Of a DNA stretch of 64,000 nucleotides, positions 17,017 through 24,638 are shown piece by piece. This DNA is from SZUA-430 sp964483585 (GTDB lineage Bacteria > Pseudomonadota > Alphaproteobacteria > Micropepsales > Micropepsaceae): NCBI GenBank assembly GCA_964483585.1, contig CAZABH010000008.1, positions 22,128-86,127 of the forward strand, in the 5' to 3' direction. Position numbers and translations under genes: made by a program. The stretch's first letter is position 1. The number at the start of each line of letters is the position of its first letter. The notes below the pieces were generated by a model, which made no database searches, was not told the DNA's origin, and saw only the letters and a program-made list of their open reading frames with translations.

Positions 17017-17100
17017 GGGCTTCGCCCGAGCATTTCCGGTTCGCCTGCGAGCGGTGCTAGCCTGCATCAAGCGGGCGAATCACTTGCGTCTTGGCGGGGC

Positions 17101-17931
17101 ATGGCGGGATTTCCTACATCGCTGATCGTGGTCGGCAACGAGAAGGGCGGATCGGGCAAGTCCACGATCTCGCTGCATCTCGTGTCGGGCCTCATGTCGG
17201 CAGGTTTGCGGGTCGGTGTCATAGATCTCGATTTCCGGCAGCAGACGCTGACCCATTTCCTCGCCAATCGTGTGCGCTGGGCCGAGATCGAGGGGCTGAC
17301 GCTGCCCATGCCGCGGCTGGTCACGCCAACACCGTCCTCGGCCGAGAGCCGCGCGACGGCTGAGGCGGAGGATGCCGAACGGTTCCGGTTGGCTGTCGAG
17401 GCGCTGCGGGATGAATGCGATGTGATCGTCGTCGACTGTCCCGGGGCGGATACGCCGCTGGGGCGAGCAGCGCACGGGATGGCGTCGACCATCGTCACGC
17501 CGCTCAATGACAGCTTCGTCGACTTCGATGTGCTGGCCAGCGTCGACCCGATGACGTTCGAGGCCAAGGCGCCGAGCATCTATGCCGAGTTCGTCTGGGA
17601 AAGCCGCAAGCGGCAGATGGTCGAGCGGCGCCGGACGATCGACTGGCTGGTCGTGCGCAACCGCATGACGGCGCAGGAGACGCATAACCGCAAGCGGCTG
17701 ACGCATGCGCTGACCAAGCTGTCGCAGCGCATCGGCTTCAGGCTGGCGCCGGGCCTGAGCGAGCGGGTGATCTATCGCGAACTGTTCCCCAAGGGGCTGA
17801 CGGTGCTCGACCTCATCGACGGCAAGTCGCGCGGGCTGACCATGGCGCAGATCGCGGCGCGGGCCGAGGTGCGCGGGCTCGTGTCGGCGCTCAGGCTGCC
17901 CCAGTTGGGCCGCGCGCTGGCGGCGGGGTGA
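17101..17931 (+). CDS. mipZ: Cell division positioning ATPase MipZ
   Basis: A 276-residue ParA/MinD-type ATPase. The deviant Walker A is NEKGGSGKST near the N terminus, followed by VGVIDLDFRQQTLTHFLANR, then Walker B-like VIVVDCPG. The alphaproteobacterial MipZ signature PLNDSFVDFDVLASVDP and the later WLVVRNRMT are present. In Caulobacter MipZ forms gradients from the ParB-bound poles and blocks FtsZ assembly away from midcell. ATG 17101 begins 84 bases after putA. The gene stands alone, as mipZ often does. Confidence 0.93.
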   Translation: MAGFPTSLIVVGNEKGGSGKSTISLHLVSGLMSAGLRVGVIDLDFRQQTLTHFLANRVRWAEIEGLTLPMPRLVTPTPSSAESRATAEAEDAERFRLAVEALRDECDVIVVDCPGADTPLGRAAHGMASTIVTPLNDSFVDFDVLASVDPMTFEAKAPSIYAEFVWESRKRQMVERRRTIDWLVVRNRMTAQETHNRKRLTHALTKLSQRIGFRLAPGLSERVIYRELFPKGLTVLDLIDGKSRGLTMAQIAARAEVRGLVSALRLPQLGRALAAG

Positions 17932-18020
17932 GTGAGGCGCCCTGCGTCTATGAGCCGGCATCGTGCGGTTGGTGGGGCTGGTGACGAGCCTGAGAAGGCT
18001 GCAAGGGCCTTCCTGCCCAA

Positions 18021-18095
18021 GATGACAATTCACTTTGTTGCATGAGGGACCAGACGGTAACCTTTGCGGCGGTGCGGAAAAGTGCACTGTCACCG
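18021..18095. repeat. REP-like inverted repeat, copy 2 (left arm degraded)
   Basis: The right arm AAAAGTGCACTGTCACCG (18078-18095) is intact. The left arm GATGACAATTCACTTT (18021-18036) matches the consensus GGTGACAGTGCACTTT at 13 of 16 positions. It lies between mipZ and the DUF1272 gene. Confidence 0.7.
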
Positions 18096-18175
18096 AAATC
18101 GACCGTCAGTTCTTGAAAGCAGGCGGGTTGGCTGCAGGTTATGGTCATACTTCCTTTTTGCTGGAATTCCTGCCC

Positions 18176-18391
18176 ATGCTCCTCATGAAGACGTCCTGCG
18201 AGCGCTGCCATGTTGCCCTTCCAGCCGATCGGGCCGGTGCGATGATTTGCTCCTTTGAGTGCACCTTCTGTCTTTCCTGTGGCCAGAATGCGCTGGCGCG
18301 TCAATGCCCGAACTGCAAGGGCGAGTTGCAGGTGCGCCCCACCCGGGCGACTGCGCTCCTCGACAGGTTTCCGGCGCGTGATGTGGCCTGA
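18176..18391 (+). CDS. DUF1272 zinc-ribbon-like protein
   Basis: A 71-residue protein with a Cys-rich core: CERC, then AxICSFECTFCLSCGQNALARQCPNCKGEL. The spacing gives three to four CxxC-type pairs able to bind zinc. This matches DUF1272, small proteins that often begin MLxMKxxCERC as here (MLLMKTSCERC). Function is unknown. ATG 18176 is taken because the family begins there. The stop is 20 bases from the end of the convergent acetyltransferase gene. Confidence 0.88.
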   Translation: MLLMKTSCERCHVALPADRAGAMICSFECTFCLSCGQNALARQCPNCKGELQVRPTRATALLDRFPARDVA

Positions 18392-18411
18392 TGGTCGGGT
18401 CTCGCCTTTTT

Positions 18412-18852
18412 CTAGAGGACGTGGCGGTACTGGATGAAGCCGGTTCGGCTGGCGACTTTTTCGTAAAGAGCAATGCCGGTGGCATTGCTCTCGTGGGTCA
18501 GCCAGTAGACGCGCGAGGCGCCGCGCTGACGCGCTTCGCGATAGACCGCTTCGATCAGGGCGCGCCCGACCCCCTTGTTGCGCTGCAATTCATCGGTGAA
18601 AAGATCCTGGAGGTAGCAGTAGTCGCCCTGCGTCCAGGTGGACCGATGGTAGAGTGCGTGCACGATGCCGACGACCTTGCCATCGATGAGTGCCGCAAGT
18701 CCGAACATTGGCTCCCGCGGATCCCTCAAACGCTCCCAGGACAGATCGGTCGTCGCGTCATCAATGGTCACGCGATAGAACGCCTGGTAACCCTTCCAGA
18801 GGCGCAGCCAGTCGGCGTGATGCTCTGCGGACAGCGGCGTGATGGCGACCAT
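18412..18852 (-). CDS. GNAT family N-acetyltransferase
   Basis: A 146-residue GNAT enzyme. The acetyl-CoA binding motif A is YLQDLFTDELQRNKGVGRALIEAVYREAR (Q/R-x-x-G-x-G/A form NKGVGRA), followed by VYWLTHESNATGIALYEKVASRTGFIQYR, the C-terminal motif B. This YLQDLF form is seen in a subgroup acting on amines or peptide N termini; the substrate is unknown. ATG 18852 has TGAGGA upstream and is preferred over ATG 18867. It is divergent from a small membrane protein gene. Confidence 0.88.
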   Translation of the reverse strand: MVAITPLSAEHHADWLRLWKGYQAFYRVTIDDATTDLSWERLRDPREPMFGLAALIDGKVVGIVHALYHRSTWTQGDYCYLQDLFTDELQRNKGVGRALIEAVYREARQRGASRVYWLTHESNATGIALYEKVASRTGFIQYRHVL

Positions 18853-18892
18853 TTCCGGGTTCCTCATTTCTCAGCGACGCCGGGGATGTGAC

Positions 18893-19183
18893 ATGTCGAG
18901 AAACGTTCTCTTCTTCATCGGATCCGGCTGGTTCATCTCGGGCATCTACATTTTCGTCGAACCGCTTGCATTCTACAATGCGGTTCCTGGGCTTGCTCTG
19001 CTGGGTCCCTTCAGTGTCCATTTCGTGCGCGATGTCGGGTTGGTGTTCATCGCGAGCGGCGCCTTGACGGTTTGGGGTGCGTGGCGGCGGCAACGCGAGA
19101 TTGCCGTGGTGATCGGACCGTCCTTTCTTGCGTTGGCCTGTGCGGTGAAGCCGGGCGGGGCGGAAGAGAGGGTACGGTCTTGA
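18893..19183 (+). CDS. Small membrane protein
   Basis: A 96-residue protein from ATG 18893 with three membrane segments: NVLFFIGSGWFISGIYIFV, VHFVRDVGLVFIASGALTVW and IAVVIGPSFLALACAV. The words PGLALLGPFSVHFVRDVGL resemble a group of small membrane proteins with a GPFNxHFVRDxG motif. In those, as I recall them, the last helix continues HAxxH; here it ends in a Gly- and charge-rich tail, so the C terminus may be altered. Function is unknown. Another small membrane protein follows. Confidence 0.6.
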   Translation: MSRNVLFFIGSGWFISGIYIFVEPLAFYNAVPGLALLGPFSVHFVRDVGLVFIASGALTVWGAWRRQREIAVVIGPSFLALACAVKPGGAEERVRS

Positions 19184-19235
19184 CCAGTTGCGCGCATCCT
19201 TCGGCGTGGAGCTTCGTATTGCGTTGGAGGTTCAT

Positions 19236-19610
19236 ATGGGCAAGCTGACTCTCATTGCCTGGTGCGTGCTTGCGCTTGTTCATACGCCTCCGGCGGCGGT
19301 TGTCGCTTGGCCGGAACTCGTGGGGCAACTCTATGGGGAAACGATTGGGGGCACACTCCAGTTGCTGCTTGTTCATCGGGGCGTCCTGTTCCTGGCCGTG
19401 GTCATGGCGTGCATCCATGCGGCGTTCATTCCTTCGGCGCGGCGGGTGACGAGCCTTGTTGTCGGCACCAGCGTTGTCGGCTTTCTGTTTCTCTATGCGA
19501 GGGCCGGGATGCCTGCAGGCCCCCTTGAGACGATTGCGCTGTTTGATGCCATTGCCCTGGTGCCACTTGCCTGGGTGGTGATTGATGCCTGGCGCCCTCA
19601 GGCTGCATGA
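19236..19610 (+). CDS. Small multi-pass membrane protein
   Basis: A 124-residue hydrophobic protein starting at ATG 19236 with TTGGAGG six bases upstream. Four membrane segments are visible: LTLIAWCVLALVHTPPAAV, LLLVHRGVLFLAVVMACIHA, VTSLVVGTSVVGFLFLYARA and ALFDAIALVPLAWVVIDAW. No family is recognised. Its end overlaps the end of the convergent DUF4345 gene by 13 bases. Confidence 0.65.
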   Translation: MGKLTLIAWCVLALVHTPPAAVVAWPELVGQLYGETIGGTLQLLLVHRGVLFLAVVMACIHAAFIPSARRVTSLVVGTSVVGFLFLYARAGMPAGPLETIALFDAIALVPLAWVVIDAWRPQAA

Positions 19611-19972
19611 AACAGCATGGCTGCGAAGACAGCCTCAAGCACGAGATAGAAAAGCGGGTAGCCCGGGATCCTGCTGTCTGCGATTGCGGATGCGATGCGC
19701 CCCGCTGCCATGCCTGCGAGGGCTGCAGCCGTGGTCAGGCAGATGCCCGTGCGCAGCGATGGATACCATAATGCGACGGTCAGTATTGCAGCCATGGCGA
19801 GACCAAAGCCACCGTAAACGGCGCGTATCTCGTTGCGACCTGCGACGGTCAGTGTGCCAATATCGAACTGGCGGGTGACAATGAGCGGTGCAAAAAGGGC
19901 GCCCAAACCCATCGCTGCGAAACCTGCTGCAGCTACAAGGACCGGGATGTCGTGAAGGTGAAGATTGATCAT
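19598..19972 (-). CDS. DUF4345-like membrane protein
   Basis: A 124-residue membrane protein with four segments. The stretch FDIGTLTVAGRNEIRAVYGGFGLAMAAIL matches DUF4345 (GRNEIRAVYGG is the hallmark), and it ends SRIPGYPLFYLVLEAVFAAML. Function is unknown. ATG 19972 is used because the conserved reading starts there. It lies nine bases from the start of the divergent AraC-type regulator at 19982, leaving almost no room for a normal leader, so this gene may be leaderless or start elsewhere. Confidence 0.8.
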   Translation of the reverse strand: MINLHLHDIPVLVAAAGFAAMGLGALFAPLIVTRQFDIGTLTVAGRNEIRAVYGGFGLAMAAILTVALWYPSLRTGICLTTAAALAGMAAGRIASAIADSRIPGYPLFYLVLEAVFAAMLFHAA

Positions 19973-19981
19973 GGGGGCAAC

Positions 19982-20746
19982 ATGCCCGAGGGTGCGCGAT
20001 CGCGCTTTCATCAGGCGCCTGCGTGCATCTCGCTGCGCGGGGCGCGTGCCTCTTATGTCGGTCCGGGCCTGGGGCTTTCGCCGCATCGCAATGCGGTTGC
20101 CGTTGTCGCCATTGGTCTTGATGCACCGTTTGAACTCGCGCTCTCGGTTGCGGGCGAGAATGGTTCCTATCGGGCGCGTGAGGCGGTGCTCATACCGCCC
20201 GGTGTTCGCCATCACCTGAAGTCGAGGGGCAGGATGGTCTTCCTCTACCTCGACCCCCTTGGCGACGACCACGCTGCGCTTCGCTTGCGAGAGCTGGATG
20301 CCGGAGTGTTCCGTCGCGCAGATGTGACCGCGTATCCGGTTGATGCACTGTGTGAGCTTCTGGGCCTGGGCCAACGGCAGGCGCCGGACCCGCGGGTGGT
20401 TGCGCTCTTGGGCATGGTCGAGGCTGACCCAGACCGATTCAGGTCGTTTGGCGAGGTCGCGAGCGTGATCGGGTTGTCGCCTTCACGCTGCCGGGAGCTT
20501 CTGCGGCAGGCAACTGGCGTGCCCTTTCGCCGTTATCGCCTGTGGCGGCGAATGGCCCTTGTGATGCTTGGCTTGTCCCGGAAGCGTTCCCTCACGGAAG
20601 TCGCGCATGATTCCGGCTTTGCGTCGTCTGCCCATCTCAGTGCTGCTTTCAGGGGGATGTTCGGCCTATCGCCCTCGGAGCTCATGAAGTCGGGGGCGCA
20701 GATCGACTTCGACAGTGAGGCACCGACCCGTTCCAGCATGTGGTGA
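19982..20746 (+). CDS. AraC family transcriptional regulator
   Basis: A 254-residue regulator. The N-terminal half is a cupin-like sensor domain (PHRNAVAVVAIGLDAPFELAL, REAVLIPPGVRHHLKSRGRMVFLYLDP). The C-terminal 100 residues carry the two AraC helix-turn-helix motifs: FGEVASVIGLSPSRCRELLRQATGVPFRRYRLWRRM and SLTEVAHDSGFASSAHLSAAFRGMFGLSPSELM. ATG 19982 has GGGGGC just upstream; GTG 19952 is an alternative that overlaps the divergent gene. Divergence suggests it controls the DUF4345 gene. The ligand is unknown. It ends immediately before an inverted-repeat element. Confidence 0.9.
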   Translation: MPEGARSRFHQAPACISLRGARASYVGPGLGLSPHRNAVAVVAIGLDAPFELALSVAGENGSYRAREAVLIPPGVRHHLKSRGRMVFLYLDPLGDDHAALRLRELDAGVFRRADVTAYPVDALCELLGLGQRQAPDPRVVALLGMVEADPDRFRSFGEVASVIGLSPSRCRELLRQATGVPFRRYRLWRRMALVMLGLSRKRSLTEVAHDSGFASSAHLSAAFRGMFGLSPSELMKSGAQIDFDSEAPTRSSMW

Positions 20747-20838
20747 AAATTACGGTGACAGTGCACTTTATTCCTGAAGGGTTTTCGCATAAATCCCTGC
20801 GAGCGCGCTGGGATAAAATGCACTGTCACCGTAATTAG
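20747..20838. repeat. REP-like inverted repeat, copy 3
   Basis: Left arm ATTACGGTGACAGTGCACTTT (20749 onward, quoted in part) and right arm reading inward from 20838 are inverted copies with one or two mismatches, separated by about 50 bases. The centre has its own short palindromes. The element sits exactly between the stops of the convergent AraC-type and P-type ATPase genes. Confidence 0.85.
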
Positions 20839-20845
20839 GGTTTCG

Positions 20846-23470
20846 TCATGAATTGTCCTCGACCCATCGGCTGTTGATGCCGAGGCGGATCTGTTTTTCG
20901 ATCTCGATCAGGGCAAAGAACGCGATGCCGATGGTGACGATCAGGATGCCGTCGGTGAGGGATACGGCTTGGGTTCCCAATCCTGTCTGCAGAGGGGGCA
21001 GGTAGGTTACGGCGAATTGTGCAGCGGTGATGAGAATTACGACTGTCCAGACCACCCTTGTGCCGCGCACGGTATCCCACGTCAGCGATGTGCCGTGGAT
21101 GTTGCGGATGAAGAAGAGGTGGAAGATCTCGAGCACCACGAGCTGGTTCATTGCCATGGTCTGGGCAAGGGCCAGCGGGTAGCCCTTGTCGAGGGCGTAG
21201 CTGAAAATGCCGAAGACCGCGAGCAGGAACAAGAACGCGACCAGGACCACGTGCCAGACGAGCTCGCCCGAAAGGATCGGCGTGTTGCGGGGGCGCGGTG
21301 GCCTTGCCATCGTGCCGCTTTCGGTTGGCTCGAAGGCAAGGGCGAGGCCCAGCGTGATGGCAGTGATGAGGTTGATCCAGAGGATCTGGACGGCCGTGAC
21401 GGGCAGCGACAGTCCCAGCAGCAGTGCCAGGACGACGACCATGGTCTCGCCGGCATTCGTGGGCAAGGTCCAGCTGATCACCTTCTTGAGGTTGTCCCAG
21501 ACAGTGCGTCCTTCGCGTACGGCCGCGGCGATCGAGGCGAAGTTATCGTCGGCCAGGACGAGGTCGGCGGCTTCCTTTGCCGCCTCCGATCCCTTCAGTC
21601 CCATGGCGATGCCCGCATCCGCGCGCTTCAGCGCGGGGGCGTCGTTCACGCCATCGCCTGTCATGGCAACAGACAGGCCGCGCGCTTGCAAGGCCGTCAC
21701 GAGGCGTAGCTTGTGTTCCGGGCTTGTGCGCGCGAAGATGTCGACGTCGACTACTTCCATCGACAATTGCGTGTCGCCGAGTTTGTCGAGGTCCGCGCCG
21801 GTCAATACGCGGGTGGCGTTCTCGAGGCCGATCTGCCTTGCGATGGCGAGTGCCGTGCCTGCATGGTCGCCGGTGATCATCTTGACCCTGATCCCTGCAG
21901 CGCGGCATTCGGCCACGGCGGCGATCGCCTCGGGACGAGGGGGGTCGATGAGGCCTACGAGCCCCAGAAATGAAAGGCTGCCTTCCAGCGAGCGGGCGTC
22001 TATCCTGTCCCCTGAGTCTGTTCGTTCGGCGAGGGCGAGGACGCGCAGGCCGCGTTTTGCCAGGGCCTCGGCTCGTTCATGCCAACGGTCATGGTCGAGG
22101 TCGTGGCACATGCGCAGTACGCGCTCCGGCGCGCCCTTGACGTAGACCTTGCGCCCTCTTGCTGTTTCGTTGAGCACGGCCATGAAACGGTGTCGGCTGT
22201 CGAAGGGAATAGAGTCGTGGCGTGCTGCCATATGGTGCGGTGTAACCTTGCCTGCGAAAGCAAGGAGTGCCCCTTCCATCGGATCGCCTTCGACGGTCCA
22301 GTGTCCTTCTTTCTCGTGGAGGGCGGCGTCATTGCAGAGTGCTGCGGCTTCGGCGAGTCCGGTGAGGTCGCCTGCTGGCGTGATGGTGCCCCGCGGCGTG
22401 TAGCCGTCGCCTTCCACGGTAAAGCTGCCCGTGGGCGTTTCGACGGCAGCCAGAACCATTTCGTTGCGTGTGAGGGTGCCTGTCTTGTCGGTGCAGATGA
22501 CCGAGACGGAGCCGATCGCCTCGATCGCCGGCAGGCGGCGGACGATTGCGTGGCGCCGTGCCATGGCCTGGACGCCGACGGCAAGCGTGATTGTCATGAC
22601 CGCGGGCAGTCCTTCGGGGATGGCTGCGACCGAGAGGCCCACGATCACCATGAACAGGGTGGCGAAATCGTAATGGCTCACGAAATAGCCATAGGCCAGC
22701 AGCATTCCTGCCGACAGCAGGATCATGAGGGAAAGCCAGCGCGCGAAATGATTCATCTGCGCGATCAGGGGGGTTGTCAGTTGCTCGACATTGGCCAGCA
22801 AGCCACCGATGCGGCCGATCTCTGTGGCCTGGCCCGTCGCCACCACCAGACCCCGCGCGGTTCCCTGGGTGACCAGTGTTCCCGACCAGAGCATCGATTT
22901 GCGGTCACCCAGGGCAGCATCTGCCACGACAGGCTCGATGGTCTTCTCGACCGGGACTGACTCTCCGGTGAGGATTGCTTCCTGGGCTGCGAGCCCGCGG
23001 GCTTCTATCAGGCGCAGGTCGGCCGGTACTTTGTCGCCGGCTTCCAGCAGGACGATGTCCCCGGGTACAAGATCCGTTCCGGCGACAGATACGCGCTTGT
23101 TGTCCCTGAGGGTTGCGGCGCGTGGCGCGAGCATGCCGCGTATGGCTGCGAGGGCGGCTTCGGCCTTGCCTTCCTGGATGAACCCGATCAGCGCGTTGGC
23201 GAGAACCACGGCAAGGATCACAGCTGTGTCGATCCAGTGCTGCAGGGCGGCGGTCACGATGGCCGCGCCCAGAAGTACATAGATCAGGACATTGTGGAAC
23301 TGGGTCAGGAAGCGTTCGGCAGGGCCGCGCGTGCGCGCTTCTGCGAGGCGGTTGGGGCCATCCGCGCGCAGGCGCCGGCCAGCCTCCGCTTCGCTAAGGC
23401 CTTGCGGGTTGGTGGAGAGTGCTGTGAGGCAGTCCTCCACCGAACGGGCGTGCCAGTCGGGTTTCGTCAT
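20846..23470 (-). CDS. P-type cation-transporting ATPase (P2-like)
   Basis: An 874-residue membrane pump. Visible parts in order: N-terminal cation-ATPase domain (HARSVEDCLTAL), actuator loop ILTGESVPVEK, PEGLP in M4 (AIPEGLPAVMTITLA), phosphorylation site DKTGTLTRNE, KGAPERVLRMC for nucleotide binding, MITGDHAGTALAIA, TGDGVNDAPALKRADAGIAMG hinge, then M5 TLPTNAGETM and M6 ILWINLITAITLGLALAFEP. This is the P2A/PMA-like type often annotated as Ca2+ or unspecified cation pump. The M6 acidic residue of SERCA-type Ca2+ pumps is replaced by Ala, so calcium is uncertain. It starts one base after the SDR stop and is probably co-transcribed with it. Confidence 0.93.
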   Translation of the reverse strand: MTKPDWHARSVEDCLTALSTNPQGLSEAEAGRRLRADGPNRLAEARTRGPAERFLTQFHNVLIYVLLGAAIVTAALQHWIDTAVILAVVLANALIGFIQEGKAEAALAAIRGMLAPRAATLRDNKRVSVAGTDLVPGDIVLLEAGDKVPADLRLIEARGLAAQEAILTGESVPVEKTIEPVVADAALGDRKSMLWSGTLVTQGTARGLVVATGQATEIGRIGGLLANVEQLTTPLIAQMNHFARWLSLMILLSAGMLLAYGYFVSHYDFATLFMVIVGLSVAAIPEGLPAVMTITLAVGVQAMARRHAIVRRLPAIEAIGSVSVICTDKTGTLTRNEMVLAAVETPTGSFTVEGDGYTPRGTITPAGDLTGLAEAAALCNDAALHEKEGHWTVEGDPMEGALLAFAGKVTPHHMAARHDSIPFDSRHRFMAVLNETARGRKVYVKGAPERVLRMCHDLDHDRWHERAEALAKRGLRVLALAERTDSGDRIDARSLEGSLSFLGLVGLIDPPRPEAIAAVAECRAAGIRVKMITGDHAGTALAIARQIGLENATRVLTGADLDKLGDTQLSMEVVDVDIFARTSPEHKLRLVTALQARGLSVAMTGDGVNDAPALKRADAGIAMGLKGSEAAKEAADLVLADDNFASIAAAVREGRTVWDNLKKVISWTLPTNAGETMVVVLALLLGLSLPVTAVQILWINLITAITLGLALAFEPTESGTMARPPRPRNTPILSGELVWHVVLVAFLFLLAVFGIFSYALDKGYPLALAQTMAMNQLVVLEIFHLFFIRNIHGTSLTWDTVRGTRVVWTVVILITAAQFAVTYLPPLQTGLGTQAVSLTDGILIVTIGIAFFALIEIEKQIRLGINSRWVEDNS

Positions 23471-23471
23471 C

Positions 23472-24242
23472 TCAACGGGCGGTGTAGCCGCCATCGATGA
23501 CGATCTCGGCCCCGGTCACGAATTTGGCTTCATCCGAGGCAAGCCAGACGACTGCCCAGGCGATGTCGTCGGGTTCGCCCATGTGGCCGACGGGATGGGC
23601 GGCTCCGGCTGCCAGCTTGGCGGCCTCGAGGTCCGGCGATGTTGCGCGCAAATGGTTCTCGACCATCGGTGTCCAGATATAGGCCGGATGGATCGAGTTC
23701 ACGCGGATCTTCTCCGGCGCATAGGTGATGGCATCGTTTTTCGACATCAGCCGTACCGCCCCTTTCGATGCGTGGTAGGGGGCGATGCCGCCGATGCCGA
23801 TCAGGCCCGCAATCGAGGAGAGATTGATGATCGAGCCCTTGCCTGCCGCACGCAGATGCGGGATCGCGTGCTTGGTGCCGAAGAACACGCCCTTAACGTT
23901 CACGGCCTGGACGCGGTCCCACTCGGCCTCTGTCACCTGGTCGGTGGGCTTGGGGGCGCCCGAGATGCCGGCATTGTTGACCATGACGTGCAGGCCGCCC
24001 AAGTCCTGCGCTGTCCTGTCGATGGCGGATTTCAGCTTTGCTTCATCGGTTACGTCCACGTGCTGGTAGGTGACCTTGCGGCCCTTGGCAGAGAGATCGG
24101 TCGCGAGCGCCTTGCCTTGCGCATCGAGGACATCGAAGATCGCGACCTTTGCGCCTTCCTCGGCCATGCGCTCGACGCAGGCGCGACCGATACCCACGGC
24201 GCCTCCGGTGACGATGGCGATTTTGCCAGATAGTCGGTTCAT
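23472..24242 (-). CDS. Short-chain dehydrogenase/reductase
   Basis: A 256-residue classical SDR. Cofactor motif TGGAVGIGRA, aspartate after beta-2 in IFDVLDAQG (suggesting NAD), NNAGISGA, catalytic Ser in SIINLSSIAG and YHASK (Tyr-x3-Lys), and the typical ending IVIDGGYTAR. The pattern resembles cyclopentanol or 3-hydroxysteroid dehydrogenase-like enzymes; the substrate is unknown. ATG 24242 is chosen as it starts 7 residues before the first beta strand. The P-type ATPase follows directly. A link between the two is not obvious. Confidence 0.92.
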   Translation of the reverse strand: MNRLSGKIAIVTGGAVGIGRACVERMAEEGAKVAIFDVLDAQGKALATDLSAKGRKVTYQHVDVTDEAKLKSAIDRTAQDLGGLHVMVNNAGISGAPKPTDQVTEAEWDRVQAVNVKGVFFGTKHAIPHLRAAGKGSIINLSSIAGLIGIGGIAPYHASKGAVRLMSKNDAITYAPEKIRVNSIHPAYIWTPMVENHLRATSPDLEAAKLAAGAAHPVGHMGEPDDIAWAVVWLASDEAKFVTGAEIVIDGGYTAR

Positions 24243-24294
24243 GGTGTTCTCCTTGATGTCGCGGGCTTTCAAAATTTCTTGTCGATGCTCAGTT

Positions 24295-24507
24295 TCAGTC
24301 TCTGGCTGGTTCGTCGCCGCCGGTCACGCGTGGTGCCGTTTCATGCCGAGCGAGAAATTTCTCCAGATCCGAATCGGCAATTCGCCAGCCTTTGCCGATG
24401 TCGATTGCACGCAACTCTCCTGAACGTATCCAGTGGCGGACTGTGGCTTCTGCAATCTTGAGGCGCTTGGCCAGCTCTTTCACTGTCTGGTACTGGTCGT
24501 GCGGCAT
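24295..24507 (-). CDS. Small helix-turn-helix (excisionase-type) DNA-binding protein
   Basis: A 70-residue protein with a winged-helix MerR/excisionase fold: YQTVKELAKRLKIAEATVRHWIRSGELRAIDIGKGWRIADSDLEKFLARHE. The layout matches HTH_17 domain proteins that bind DNA with a short wing (IGKGWRI). It has no recombinase partner nearby, so it is more likely a small regulator than a true excisionase. It is divergent from the universal stress protein gene, and the FNR/FixK-type box lies between them. ATG 24507 gives a full-length domain. Confidence 0.85.
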   Translation of the reverse strand: MPHDQYQTVKELAKRLKIAEATVRHWIRSGELRAIDIGKGWRIADSDLEKFLARHETAPRVTGGDEPARD

Positions 24508-24564
24508 TGCGCTTCAACGTTTTGCTGTTTCGAGCGGAGAATAGAGAAGAATAGCCCTGTTTCA

Positions 24565-24578
24565 TTGATCTTGATCAA
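24565..24578. promoter_or_regulatory. FNR/FixK-type box upstream of uspA-like gene
   Basis: TTGATCTTGATCAA is a perfect match to the FNR/FixK consensus TTGAT-N4-ATCAA. It is intergenic, 60 bases before the preferred start of the tandem Usp gene. A weak -10-like TATTTT follows at 24608-24613. Low-oxygen induction of Usp genes by FNR/FixK/FnrL proteins is established in several bacteria; here it is inference. Confidence 0.75.
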
Positions 24579-24638
24579 CTCCGATGGAGGCGTCTTGCGC
24601 TAGCTTGTATTTTAATGCTGGTGGGAGGCATTCCGGGA

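Noticed and set aside
13642..17070. A very long open frame (about 1,140 codons) antisense to putA
   Set aside because: Arg/His/Pro-rich, no family character, and fully opposite a secure putA. It is a by-product of GC-rich third positions.
24295..24507. Excisionase-like protein as a sign of a prophage or integrative element
   Set aside because: No integrase, attachment repeats or phage genes nearby; better read as a small regulator.
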